Shown here one piece after another: positions 17,168 to 26,358 of a DNA stretch of 64,000 nt. The notes under the pieces are model-generated. The model was given only the letters and a program-made list of their open reading frames with translations, ran no database searches and was not told the origin of the DNA. Both the position numbers and the translations under genes were made by a program. The first letter of the stretch is position 1, and each line of letters starts with the position of its first letter. The stretch is from Terrabacter tumescens (lineage in GTDB: Bacteria; Actinomycetota; Actinomycetes; Actinomycetales; Dermatophilaceae), in the NCBI RefSeq assembly GCF_014646815.1, contig NZ_BMNZ01000002.1, forward strand, positions 124,001 to 188,000. The letters run 5' to 3'.

Positions 17168-17950
17168 GTGGGACTCATCAACCGTGTCGAGCACGGTCTC
17201 GCCAAGGCTGTCCACGGCGCCTTCGCGAAGGCGTTCAAGTCGGAGGTGCAGCCCGTCGAGATCGCGTCGGCGATCCGCCGGGCCATGGACGACCGCGCCG
17301 CACTGCTGGGCCACGGCCGCGCCATGGTGCCCAACCTCTACACGATCGAGCTGAGCCAGACCGACTACGACCGCCTCGGCGACTACGAGGAGGACCTGTC
17401 CGACGACCTCGTCGCCGCGGCGCAGGAGCACGCGGACTCGCAGGGCTACCAGCCCGGCGGCCCGCTCGAGGTGCAGCTCGTCGAGGGTGAGGGGCTCGAG
17501 ACCGGCGTCTTCCGCGTCCGCCCCGCCACCGCCAAGCAGGCCGGCCGCGAGCCGGCCCGCGAGCAGGCGAGCCCCGCCCCCCGCCCGCAGACCAACGCCG
17601 GCACCGTCATCGACGAGGCCCCGGTCCACCGGCCCGCCCCGCGCTCCAACCCGTCAGCCCGTCCGTGGCTCGACATCGGCGGCGACCGCTACCCGCTCCT
17701 CGGCAGCCTGACCACGCTCGGCCGCGACGAGACCGCCGACATCGTCATCGACGACCCCGGGGTCTCGCGGCGGCACAGCGAGATCCGGGTCACGACCGAC
17801 GGTCCGCACCTCGTCACCTCGATCCGGGACCTCAACTCGACCAACGGCACCTTCGTCAACGGCGACCGGGTCTCGAGCCAGCGACTCCAGGACGGCGACC
17901 GCCTCACCATCGGCCGCACCTCGGCCACGTTCCGCGCGGGACGCCGGTGA
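17168..17950 (+). CDS. fhaA: FHA domain protein FhaA
   Basis: A 260-residue protein of two parts. The N-terminal DUF3662 domain (GLINRVEHGLAKAVHGAFAK) is typical of FhaA. After a Pro/Ala/Gln-rich linker comes a C-terminal FHA domain (about 165-258) with the phosphothreonine-binding GRD, SRRHSEI and NSTNGTFVNG motifs. In Mycobacterium FhaA binds phosphorylated MviN and slows peptidoglycan precursor export under PknB control. First gene of the cluster fhaA-fhaB-pstP-rodA-pbpA-pknA-pknB. The GTG start follows a strong GGAGGAGGAG ribosome site. Confidence 0.93.
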   Translation: MGLINRVEHGLAKAVHGAFAKAFKSEVQPVEIASAIRRAMDDRAALLGHGRAMVPNLYTIELSQTDYDRLGDYEEDLSDDLVAAAQEHADSQGYQPGGPLEVQLVEGEGLETGVFRVRPATAKQAGREPAREQASPAPRPQTNAGTVIDEAPVHRPAPRSNPSARPWLDIGGDRYPLLGSLTTLGRDETADIVIDDPGVSRRHSEIRVTTDGPHLVTSIRDLNSTNGTFVNGDRVSSQRLQDGDRLTIGRTSATFRAGRR

Positions 17951-17999
17951 GCCCGATGACCCCCGTGCACGTCCTTCCGGCGATGACGACTGGTGACGC

Positions 18000-18599
18000 A
18001 TGAGTGAACTCACCCTGACCCTGCTGCGGCTGGGTCTGCTGGCGCTGCTGTGGATCTTCATCTTCAGCGTCGTCGGCGTGCTCCGCACCGACATCTACGG
18101 CACGGCGGTGAGCCGTCGCGGACAGCGCAAGGCGCTCAAGCAGGCCGAGAAGCAGGACCGCCAGCGCAGCGCACCGCGCACGCCTGTCCCGGCAGCCGCG
18201 GGAGCGGGTGCCGCCGGTGCGGCCGGTGCGGCCGGTGCCGCCGGTGCCGCCGGCGCGCCCCAGCCGGTCGGGCGCAAGGGTCGCGGCCGGGGCAAGGGCA
18301 CCCCGACGACGCTCGTCGTCACCGAGGGCCCCCTCGCGGGCACGTCGCTGCCGCTGCGCAGCGGCGGCATCCTCATCGGCCGCAACCCCGAGTGCGCGCT
18401 CGTCCTCGACGACGACTACGCCTCGGGCCGGCACTGCCGCATCTATCCCGACCCGTCGGGCCGCGACGGCTGGGCCGTCGAGGACCTCGGCTCCACCAAC
18501 GGCACCTTCATCGGCCGTGACCGCCTGACCGGGTCACGACCCGTCGAGGTGGGCACGACCCTGAGGATCGGCAAGACCGTCCTCGAACTGCGAGGCTGA
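18000..18599 (+). CDS. fhaB: FHA domain protein FhaB (FipA)
   Basis: A 199-residue protein with one N-terminal membrane segment (LLRLGLLALLWIFIFSVVG), a basic linker, a pure Gly-Ala-Ala repeat, then a C-terminal FHA domain with IGRNPEC, SGRHCRI and GSTNGTFIGR. In Mycobacterium FhaB/FipA links PknA/PknB signalling to FtsZ-FtsQ during division under stress. The gene starts 49 bases after fhaA and ends four bases before pstP. The repeat lies between the membrane anchor and the FHA domain and probably acts as a flexible spacer. Confidence 0.92.
   Translation: MSELTLTLLRLGLLALLWIFIFSVVGVLRTDIYGTAVSRRGQRKALKQAEKQDRQRSAPRTPVPAAAGAGAAGAAGAAGAAGAAGAPQPVGRKGRGRGKGTPTTLVVTEGPLAGTSLPLRSGGILIGRNPECALVLDDDYASGRHCRIYPDPSGRDGWAVEDLGSTNGTFIGRDRLTGSRPVEVGTTLRIGKTVLELRG
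18207..18251 (+). repeat. 9-bp tandem repeat in fhaB
   Basis: Five 9-bp units with consensus GGTGCSGCC encode Gly-Ala-Ala repeats in the FhaB linker. Units differ only at the wobble base, so copy number may vary between strains. Confidence 0.8.
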
Positions 18600-18603
18600 C
18601 CCG

Positions 18604-20032
18604 GTGGCCATCGCCCTGCGCTATGCCGCGCGCTCCGACCTCGGGCTGGGACCTAAGTCCCGCAACGAGGACTCGGGGTATGCCGGCCCCAACCTGCTCG
18701 TCCTCGCCGACGGGATGGGCGGGCACGCCGCGGGCGACGTCGCGAGCTCGATGATCGTCGGCGAGCTCGCCCCCCTCGACGAGGAGGACGTGACCGCCGA
18801 CCAGGCGATCCCGCTCCTCGAGGAGGCCCTGCACTCCGCCAACGCCAAGCTCACCAAGGCGATGCGCGAGAACTCCGAGCTCGCCGGGATGGGCAGCACG
18901 ACCATCGTCATGCTCCGCACCGGCAACAAGCTCGCCATGGCCCACATCGGCGACTCCCGCGCCTTCATGCTGCGCGGCGACACGTTCTCGCAGATCACCA
19001 AGGACCACTCCTTCGTCCAGCAGCTCATCGACGAGGGGCGCATCTCCAAGGAGGACGCCGGGCACCACCCGCAGCGCTCGGTCGTGACCCGGGTCATGAC
19101 GGGCCAGCCCGACGACGAGCCGGACACCTCGCTCCGCGAGGCGAAGATCGGCGACCGCTTCCTCATGTGCTCCGACGGCCTGTCCGACTTCGTCGGCGCC
19201 GACGTCATCGAGGAGATCCTCCGCGAGGCCCGCACCCCCGACGAGGCCGCCGACCGCTGCATCGAGATCGCCCTCAAGGCGAGCACGCGCGACAACGTCA
19301 CCGTCATCGTCGCCGAGGTCGTCGACGCGGACGGCGACGACCTGCCGACCACCGTGCCGCAGGTCGTCGGCGCCGCCGGCAAGCGGATGCGCGGACGCAC
19401 CCGGGCGATCCCGACGAGCCCGGCCGAGAAGGCCGCGGCGCTCTCGCGCGAGGCCACCGGCCGCGCCGAGCCCGACGACGACGCCCCCGAGCTCGCCGAG
19501 GACGGCAAGCGCTCGCGCCGGTCCAAGATCGTGCTGCGCACCATCGGCGTGCTCGTCGTCGCTGCCATCCTCGGCGGCGGCGGCTATGCCGCGTGGGCCT
19601 GGTCGCAGAAGCAGTTCTTCGTCGCCGCCGACGCGGGCCACATCGCGATCTTCCGCGGGGTCTCGCAGGACCTCGGCCCGATCAAGCTCTCGCACGTCGA
19701 GTCCCCCGTCCGACGTACTCGTCTCCGACCTGCCGACCGACGTCCAGGCCTCCGTCGCCAACACGATCCCGGCCCGCGACATCGCCGACGCCGAGATCAA
19801 GGTGTCGGCCCTGCGCGGCGAGGCCCTGCGCTGCCAACACCTCGCCGCGACCGGCACGCCGTGCGGCACGTCGCCGGCGCCCACGCCGATCCCGACGACG
19901 CCCCCCACCTCGCCGTCCCCGACGTCACCCACCCCGTCGCCGTCGCCGTCGACGCCCGGCCCGAGCACCTCGAGCACGAAGCCGCCCGCCGCCGCCGGGT
20001 CCGCCGACCGCCTCGTGGGGGTGGTGGCGTGA
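18604..20032 (+). CDS. pstP: PP2C Ser/Thr phosphatase PstP, with apparent frameshift
   Basis: PP2C phosphatase that reverses PknA/PknB phosphorylation. Residues 1-240 hold the metal-site motifs RNEDS, ADGMGGH, GDSRAF, SDGLSDFV and DNVTVIV. A membrane segment (about 307-333) and an extracellular C-terminus follow. After HVES at about 19702 the frame changes: the sensible continuation (PSDVLVSDLPTDVQ, then a Pro/Thr/Ser tail ending RLVGVVA) is in the next frame and ends at TGA 20030-20032, which overlaps the rodA GTG. Reading one C fewer in the run at 19703-19707 restores a single protein. As written, the first frame stays open and fuses to rodA. Sequencing error or true mutation cannot be told apart here. 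Confidence 0.85.
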
Positions 20033-21426
20033 CGACGACCGTCGAGCCGCTGACCCCCCGGACGCGCCGCGGCGCGGAGCTGCTCCTGCTCGTCCTCGCG
20101 ATCGCCATCGTGCTGCTGGCGTGGGTCACCACCGACCTCAACCGCAACGGCACCGTGCCGGCCAACATCATCCCGGTCGCCGGCGGCTTCACGCTCCTGA
20201 CGCTGGGCGTCCACCTCGTCCTGCGGTGGAAGGCGGCCTACGCCGACCCGGTGCTGCTGCCCATCACGACGGTGCTCAACGGCCTCGGCCTGGTCATGAT
20301 CCACCGCCTCGACCTCGCGCGCGGCAAGCTCGGCACCGACGGCGACGCCTACCGCCAGCTCATCTGGACCACGCTCGCCGTCGTGCTCGCCGTGGCCGTG
20401 CTCTTCGTGCTCCGTGACCACCGCCTGCTGCGCCGCTACACCTTCGTGACGATGGCCGCCGGCTTCGTGCTCCTGCTGCTGCCGCTCGTGCCCGGCATCG
20501 GCCGCACCATCAACGGCTCGCAGATCTGGATCTCCATCGGCCCGCTCAACTTCCAGCCCGGCGAGTTCGCCAAGATCGCCCTCGCCATCTTCTTCGCCGG
20601 CTACTTGGTCCAGACCCGCGACGTGCTCTCGCTCGCCGGCAAGAAGGTCCTCGGCTTCACCTTCCCGCGCGGTCGCGACCTCGGGCCGATCCTCGTGGCC
20701 TGGGTGCTCGCGCTGCTCGTGCTCGTCTTCCAGAAGGACCTCGGCTCGGCCCTGCTCTTCTTCGGCCTCTTCGTCGCGATGCTCTACGTCGCGACCGAGC
20801 GCGTCTCGTGGATCGCGATCGGCCTGCTGCTCTTCGCGGTCGCCGTCACCTTCGCGCTCTCGGCCTTCACGCACTTCCAGAAGCGCGTCGACCTCTGGCT
20901 CGACCCCTTCTCGGCGGACAACCTCGAGCGGTCCAACCAGCTGGCCAACGGCCTCTGGGGCATGGCCTCCGGCGGCCTCACCGGCACCGGGCTCGGCGCG
21001 GGCCGGCCCTACCTGACGTCCTTCGCCGAGAGCGACTTCATCTTCCCGGCCCTCGGTGAGGAGCTCGGGCTCTTCGGCTCGGTCGCGATCATCGTGCTCT
21101 ACCTGCTCTTCTGCGAGCGCGGCATCCGCACCGCCCTCGGCGTGCGCGACGGCTTCGGCAAGCTGCTCGCGATCGGCCTCGCCTTCTCCGTCGCCTTCCA
21201 GCTCTTCATCGTCATCGGCGGCGTCACCCGGGTCATCCCGCTGACCGGCCTGACGACCCCGTTCATGTCGCTCGGCGGCTCGTCCCTGCTCGCGAACTGG
21301 GTCATCATGGCGCTGCTGCTGCGCATCTCCGACCAGGCTCGCAGGCCGATGCCCGAGATCCCCGTGGGCGTCGCCGCCGACGACCCGTCGCCGGCCGAGG
21401 TCACCCAGGTGGTGAGGCTCCCGTGA
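20029..21426 (+). CDS. rodA: SEDS peptidoglycan glycosyltransferase RodA/FtsW
   Basis: A 465-residue integral membrane polymerase with about ten hydrophobic segments. Conserved SEDS features include the GSQIWI and QPGEFAK segment after TM4, the ESDFIFPALGEELG loop and a C-terminal GLTTPFMSLGGSSLLANW. It polymerises glycan strands from lipid II and pairs with the class B PBP encoded next. The GTG at 20029 overlaps the true pstP stop as GTGA, the same coupling used at the rodA-pbpA junction, which argues against the longer in-frame fusion to pstP. Called RodA by its place in the pknB operon; FtsW is the family alternative. Confidence 0.93.
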   Translation: MTTTVEPLTPRTRRGAELLLLVLAIAIVLLAWVTTDLNRNGTVPANIIPVAGGFTLLTLGVHLVLRWKAAYADPVLLPITTVLNGLGLVMIHRLDLARGKLGTDGDAYRQLIWTTLAVVLAVAVLFVLRDHRLLRRYTFVTMAAGFVLLLLPLVPGIGRTINGSQIWISIGPLNFQPGEFAKIALAIFFAGYLVQTRDVLSLAGKKVLGFTFPRGRDLGPILVAWVLALLVLVFQKDLGSALLFFGLFVAMLYVATERVSWIAIGLLLFAVAVTFALSAFTHFQKRVDLWLDPFSADNLERSNQLANGLWGMASGGLTGTGLGAGRPYLTSFAESDFIFPALGEELGLFGSVAIIVLYLLFCERGIRTALGVRDGFGKLLAIGLAFSVAFQLFIVIGGVTRVIPLTGLTTPFMSLGGSSLLANWVIMALLLRISDQARRPMPEIPVGVAADDPSPAEVTQVVRLP

Positions 21427-22883
21427 ACACCCCGATCCGCCGCCTCTCGGTCCTCATCGCCGTGCTCTTCACGACCCTGCTCGTGGCCTCGACGATCGTG
21501 CAGTTCACCCAGGCCAAGACGCTCAACGCGATGTCGACCAACAAGCGCACGCTGCTCGACACCTACTCGCGCGAGCGCGGGTCGATCGTCGTCGGCGGCC
21601 AGGCCGTCGCGAAGTCGGTGTCCGTCGAGGACCAGTACCGCTTCCTGCGCACCTACCCCCAGGACAAGCTCTACGCGCAGCTGACCGGCTTCTACTCCTA
21701 CTCCGTCGGCGCCCCGTACGGCCTCGAGCACGCCGCTGACGACCTGCTCTCCGGCGACGCCGACACGCTCTTCGTCCGCCGGGTCACCGACCTCATCACC
21801 GGCCGCAAGACGTCGGGCGCCACGATCGAGCTGACGATCGACCCCAAGGCGCAGGCCGCCGCCGACAAGGCGCTCGGCGAGAGCAAGGGCGCGGTCGTGG
21901 CCCTCGACCCCAAGACCGGCGCCATCCTCGCCATGGTCAGCCACCCGACCTACGACCCCAACCCGCTCTCGAGCCACGACCTCTCCAAGGCGGCCAAGGC
22001 CTGGCAGAGCCTGTCGACCGACCAGGACAAGCCCTACCTCAACCGCGCCATCAGCGGCGTCTACCCGCCCGGGTCGACCTTCAAGGTCGTGACGGCCGCG
22101 GCCGCGCTCGAGAACGGCGTCGTCAGCGACGAGAACTCCACCGTGCCGGGACCGGCCGAGCTCGACCTGCCGCTGACGAGCACCAACCTGCCCAACGAGG
22201 ACGGCCGCGCCTGCGGACCCAACAACGAGACGACGCTCATCCACGCGCTCGAGATCTCGTGCAACACCACCTTCGGCTCGCTCGGCCTCGACCTCGGCGG
22301 CGAGAAGCTGCGCGCGCAAGCCGCGAAGTTCGGCTTCGGTGACTCGCTCCAGATCCCGATGCGCGTCGCGACGAGCTCGGTGCCCGCCGACCTGAACGCC
22401 CCCCAAGCCGCCCAGGCCGCCATCGGCCAGTACGACGTGCGCTCGACCCCGCTGCAGATGGCGATGGTCGCGGCCGGCATCGGCAACCAGGGCCGGGTCA
22501 TGACGCCCTACCTCATCGACTCGGTGCGCAGCGCCAACCTCGACATCATCGAGTCGACGCCCGACCCGGTCGAGCTCTCGCAGGCCGTCTCGGAGCAGAC
22601 CGCCAGCACGCTGACCAAGATGATGGTCTCCGTCGTCGACAACGGCAGCGGCGCCCGCGCCCGGATCGCCGGCGTCGACGTCGCCGGCAAGACCGGCACC
22701 GCGCAGCACGACCCCGGCAAGCCGCCGCACGCGTGGTTCATCTCCTTCGCCCCGGCCGTCAACCCGAAGGTCGCCGTGGCCGTCGTCGTCGAGGACGGCG
22801 GTGTCACCGGCAGCGAGATCGGCGGTGGCCGCGTCGCCGCACCGATCGCGCGGGCAGTCATGGAGGCGGTGCTGAGCCGATGA
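21423..22883 (+). CDS. pbpA: Class B penicillin-binding protein PbpA
   Basis: A 486-residue transpeptidase with a single N-terminal membrane anchor (VLIAVLFTTLLVASTIV). The active-site motifs are S218-T-F-K (in PPGSTFK), S279-C-N and K423-T-G. It crosslinks the glycan made by the neighbouring SEDS protein. The GTG start overlaps the rodA stop (GTGA), and the stop overlaps the pknA start (ATGA). In Mycobacterium the orthologue acts in septation and is a PknB substrate. Confidence 0.93.
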   Translation: MNTPIRRLSVLIAVLFTTLLVASTIVQFTQAKTLNAMSTNKRTLLDTYSRERGSIVVGGQAVAKSVSVEDQYRFLRTYPQDKLYAQLTGFYSYSVGAPYGLEHAADDLLSGDADTLFVRRVTDLITGRKTSGATIELTIDPKAQAAADKALGESKGAVVALDPKTGAILAMVSHPTYDPNPLSSHDLSKAAKAWQSLSTDQDKPYLNRAISGVYPPGSTFKVVTAAAALENGVVSDENSTVPGPAELDLPLTSTNLPNEDGRACGPNNETTLIHALEISCNTTFGSLGLDLGGEKLRAQAAKFGFGDSLQIPMRVATSSVPADLNAPQAAQAAIGQYDVRSTPLQMAMVAAGIGNQGRVMTPYLIDSVRSANLDIIESTPDPVELSQAVSEQTASTLTKMMVSVVDNGSGARARIAGVDVAGKTGTAQHDPGKPPHAWFISFAPAVNPKVAVAVVVEDGGVTGSEIGGGRVAAPIARAVMEAVLSR

Positions 22884-24295
22884 CCCACCCGACGACGCCC
22901 CTGTCGAACCACCCGACGACCCAGCTGTCGACCCCCCTGTCGACCCCGCCGAGCCTCCGGACGGGCTCGACCCTCGGCGGCCGCTACACGCTCGGCGCCG
23001 CCATCGCCTCCGGCGGGATGGGCGACGTGTGGGAGGCCACCGACGACGTGCTCCAGCGCCCGGTCGCCGTCAAGGTGATGCGGCCCCAGGGCCCCGACGA
23101 CGTCGCCTTCCTCGACCGCTTCCGTGACGAGGCCCGGGGCAGCGCGTCGCTGCACCACCCCAACATCGCGGCCGTCTTCGACTACGGCGAGGAGGACGGC
23201 ACGGCATACCTCGTCATGGAGCTCGTGCCGGGACGCACGCTGGGCGAGATCATCCGCGAGAGCGACGGCGGCATGCCGGCCGACGAGGTGCGCTCGGTGC
23301 TCGGCCAGGCCGCCCTGGCCCTGTCGGCGGCCCACGAGGCCGGTGTCGTGCACCGCGACGTCAAGCCCGCCAACATCATCGTGACGCCGGAGGGGCAGGC
23401 CAAGCTGACCGACTTCGGCATCGCCCGGGTCGGCGACGGCTCAGGGCACACCCTGACCGGCGAGGTGCTCGGCACCCCCGACTACATCAGCCCGGAGCAG
23501 GCCCTCGGCGAGCAGGCGACCGCCTCGAGCGACCTCTACTCCCTGGGCGTCGTGGCGCACGAGATGATCACCGGCCGCAAGCCGTTCGACATGGGCACGC
23601 CCGTCGCGACGGCGATCGCCCAGGTCACCGACCCGCCGCCCGAGCTGCCCGGCACGGTGCCGCTCGACCTGCGTGAGGTCGTCGACGCGTGCCTCGCCAA
23701 GTCGGCTGCCGACCGCCCCGCCGACGCGCGCGCCGTGGCCGAGGCCGCGGGCGTGCCGCTCGGGTCGCTGCCCGGCGTGACGCCCACACCTCCCACGACG
23801 CCCTCCACCACCCGGCTGCTGCCGGTCGCCGCCGGCGCCCCTGGCGCTTCGGGCGTCACGTCCCGGGCCGCGTCCCGCGCGTCGTCCCGCCGTTCTCGCC
23901 TCGCGTCGTCGAGGCCGTCGTCGGGATCGTCGTCCGGAGCCGGTTCGCGGGACAGCAGCCGCCGCAGTCGCCTGGCCTGGCTCGCCGTCCCGGCCGTCGC
24001 GGTCGTCGCACTGGGGGCCTTCGCCCTCGGCAGCGTCATGAACGGTCCGGCCGCGAGCCCCGACGCACGGCCGGCCGCCGCCACGACGCCCGCGGCCACG
24101 GTCCCGACTGCGACCACCCCCAGCACGGCCAGCACGCCCCGCGCGACGAGCACCCCGAAGCCGACCACCGCGAGCCCGAAGCAGACGTCGAGCCGGACCA
24201 CGACGACGACCACGACGAAGGCCACGACGACGAAGACCTCCCCGAAGCCCGCCCACCCCGGCAGGAACAAGGGGAAGGGCGGCAAGGCGAAGTGA
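22880..24295 (+). CDS. pknA: Ser/Thr protein kinase PknA
   Basis: A 471-residue receptor-like kinase. After a Pro/Thr/Ser N-terminal tail, the kinase domain (about 35-290) has GGMGDVW, VAVKVM, HRDVKPANI, DFGIA and GTPDYISPEQ. One transmembrane segment lies at about 362-388. The outside part is short, rich in Thr, Lys, Pro and Ser, with no PASTA repeats, as in PknA. The start overlaps the pbpA stop as ATGA; pknB begins one base after the stop. Phosphorylates division and cell-wall proteins with PknB. Confidence 0.92.
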   Translation: MTHPTTPLSNHPTTQLSTPLSTPPSLRTGSTLGGRYTLGAAIASGGMGDVWEATDDVLQRPVAVKVMRPQGPDDVAFLDRFRDEARGSASLHHPNIAAVFDYGEEDGTAYLVMELVPGRTLGEIIRESDGGMPADEVRSVLGQAALALSAAHEAGVVHRDVKPANIIVTPEGQAKLTDFGIARVGDGSGHTLTGEVLGTPDYISPEQALGEQATASSDLYSLGVVAHEMITGRKPFDMGTPVATAIAQVTDPPPELPGTVPLDLREVVDACLAKSAADRPADARAVAEAAGVPLGSLPGVTPTPPTTPSTTRLLPVAAGAPGASGVTSRAASRASSRRSRLASSRPSSGSSSGAGSRDSSRRSRLAWLAVPAVAVVALGAFALGSVMNGPAASPDARPAAATTPAATVPTATTPSTASTPRATSTPKPTTASPKQTSSRTTTTTTTKATTTKTSPKPAHPGRNKGKGGKAK

Positions 24296-24296
24296 C

Positions 24297-26264
24297 ATGC
24301 CCGAGCAGCCCCACCAGCCCGACCCACCCGAGCAGCCCGAACAGCGCGACGCAGGCGCACGACGAGCGGACCAGGATGACCCAGCACCCGAACGAGCAGA
24401 GGCCAACGACGTGAGCACCGCACCCCGTGTCCTCGGCGGACGCTACGAGGTCGGCGAGCTGATCGGTCGTGGCGGGATGGCCGACGTGCACCTCGGCCAC
24501 GACACCCGTCTCGGACGCCAGGTCGCCATCAAGATGCTGCGCTCGGACCTCGCGCGCGACGCGAACTTCCTCATGCGCTTCCGCCGCGAGGCCCAGTCGG
24601 CGGCCGGGCTCAACCACCCGGCGATCGTCGCCATCTTCGACTCGGGCGAGGACGACAGCGTCGTCGAGGGCCCCAACGGCACGCGCACGACGCTGCCCTA
24701 CATCGTCATGGAGTACGTCGACGGCCAGACCCTGCGCCAGCAGCTGACCGAGCACGAGCAGTTCGAGCCCGCCGAGGCCATCCGGGTCACCGAGGGCATC
24801 CTCGACGCGCTGGCCTACAGCCACCGGATGGGCATCGTCCACCGTGACATCAAGCCGGCCAACGTCATGATCACGAGCAACGGGCACGTCAAGGTCATGG
24901 ACTTCGGCATCGCGCGCGCGATCGCCGACACGGCCGCGACGATGACCCAGACCCAGTCGGTCGTCGGCACCGCGCAGTACCTCTCGCCGGAGCAGGCGCA
25001 GGGCCAGACGGTCGACGCGCGCTCCGACCTCTACTCGACGGGCTGCCTGCTCTTCGAGCTGCTCGCCGGGCGCCCACCGTTCACCGGTGACTCGCCCGTC
25101 GCCATCGCCTACCAGCACGTCGGCGAGCCGCCGCAGCCCCCGAGCGTCTTCAACGACGCCGTCGGCGGCGACCTCGACGCCGTGACGCTCCACGCCCTCG
25201 CCAAGGACCGCGAGGCCCGATACCAGAACGCCGGCGCCTTCCGGGCGGACCTCGAGAACGTCCGGCTCGGGCGCCAGATCAGCGCGGCCGCGCTCGGCAC
25301 GGCCGCTTCCGTCGGCGCCGCAGCCACGCAGACCCTTCCGCAGGCGTATGCCGTCGCCGGCACCCCCACCGCCGTGCAGGCGCCGGTCACCGCCCGCCGG
25401 GACCGCTACGAGAACACCGCCGGGCTCCCGGCCGTCGGCCACGAGGAGGACGACGAGCAGGGCAAGGGCGGCAAGGGCAAGGCCGCCCTCATCACGCTGC
25501 TCGTCATCGCCGTGCTCGCGCTCGTCGGCTGGGGCGCCGTGTCGTGGTTCGGCAACCAGACGCCCGCCGTGACGATGGTCTCGGTGCCCGCCATCGAGGG
25601 CATGAACGAGGAGACCGCGGCCCGCACCCTCGCGACCAACAACCTGCGGGGCGAGAAGTCGCCCGCGGCGAGCACCACCGTGCCCGAGGGCGACGTCATC
25701 AGCCAGGACCCGAAGTCGGGCACGAAGATCGCCGAGCAGTCGGTCGTCAAGTACGTCGTCTCGACCGGGCCGGACAACCTCACGGTCCCCAACGTCACCG
25801 GCTTCGACAAGGACGAGGCGCGGGCGGAGCTGGAGAAGCAGGGCTTCGTCGTGTCCGGCTTCCAGGAGGAGAACACTCCCGACCAGTCCAAGGACAAGGT
25901 GACCAAGACCGAGCCGGCGGCCCAGTCGGTCGTCGCCAAGGGCTCGAAGATCAAGATCTTCTACGCCACCGGCAACGTCAAGGTCCCCGACAACCTCGTC
26001 GGGCAGGACTGGGCGCTGGCCGCCGTCGCCCTCCAGAAGGCGGGTCTCGACCCGCGCAAGGAGACCGTCGACTCCGACAAGAACCCCGACGAGGTCCTCT
26101 CGGTCGACCGGGCCGGCGACGTCGTCAAGGCGGGCACGCAGATCACCGTCAAGGTGGCCCGCACCCCGACCCCGACCCCGTCGACGGTCACCGTCACCCC
26201 GACGCAGACGCCGACGACGACGAGCACCGACACCGGCACGCCGACCACGCCGCCCGGTCAGTAG
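24297..26264 (+). CDS. pknB: Ser/Thr protein kinase PknB with PASTA repeats
   Basis: A 655-residue receptor kinase. Kinase domain about 45-310 with GRGGMADVH, VAIKML, HRDIKPANV and DFGIARA. One membrane segment at about 396-420 is followed by three PASTA domains (about 425-490, 493-557 and 560-625) that sense muropeptides or lipid II, and a Thr/Pro tail. Mycobacterium PknB has four PASTA units, so this one is shorter. ATG at 24297 adds a 38-residue Gln/Pro/Glu-rich tail; a GTG at 24411, just before the kinase fold, is an alternative start. Last gene of the operon, followed by a terminator. Confidence 0.93.
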   Translation: MPEQPHQPDPPEQPEQRDAGARRADQDDPAPERAEANDVSTAPRVLGGRYEVGELIGRGGMADVHLGHDTRLGRQVAIKMLRSDLARDANFLMRFRREAQSAAGLNHPAIVAIFDSGEDDSVVEGPNGTRTTLPYIVMEYVDGQTLRQQLTEHEQFEPAEAIRVTEGILDALAYSHRMGIVHRDIKPANVMITSNGHVKVMDFGIARAIADTAATMTQTQSVVGTAQYLSPEQAQGQTVDARSDLYSTGCLLFELLAGRPPFTGDSPVAIAYQHVGEPPQPPSVFNDAVGGDLDAVTLHALAKDREARYQNAGAFRADLENVRLGRQISAAALGTAASVGAAATQTLPQAYAVAGTPTAVQAPVTARRDRYENTAGLPAVGHEEDDEQGKGGKGKAALITLLVIAVLALVGWGAVSWFGNQTPAVTMVSVPAIEGMNEETAARTLATNNLRGEKSPAASTTVPEGDVISQDPKSGTKIAEQSVVKYVVSTGPDNLTVPNVTGFDKDEARAELEKQGFVVSGFQEENTPDQSKDKVTKTEPAAQSVVAKGSKIKIFYATGNVKVPDNLVGQDWALAAVALQKAGLDPRKETVDSDKNPDEVLSVDRAGDVVKAGTQITVKVARTPTPTPSTVTVTPTQTPTTTSTDTGTPTTPPGQ

Positions 26265-26291
26265 CGCGCCAGCAGCTCCACACGGCATACG

Positions 26292-26327
26292 AGAGGGCCC
26301 TTCCCAAGCGGGAGGGCCCTTTCGTTG
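26292..26327 (+). terminator. Intrinsic terminator of the fhaA-pknB operon
   Basis: Stem AGGGCCC with GGGCCCT (26294-26300 with 26314-26320), extended inward by four pairs, and followed by a T-rich run (TTTCGTTGT). It is flanked by inverted copies of the 7-mer GGCATAC (26284) and GTATGCC (26337), which could extend the structure. Confidence 0.8.
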
Positions 26328-26358
26328 TCGATGGCGTATGCCGGGTGGCCGGCGCCCG

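Noticed and set aside
18604..21426. A genuine PP2C-RodA fusion protein
   Set aside because: The middle 110 residues read as Arg/Pro-rich shadow translation. The proper PstP tail lies in the next frame and ends in an overlap with the rodA start, so I treat the fusion as the result of a frameshift.
24036..26288. A 750-residue antisense reading frame opposite pknB
   Set aside because: It mirrors the coding strand of a well-supported gene; its composition is that of a high-GC shadow frame and it has no recognisable domain.
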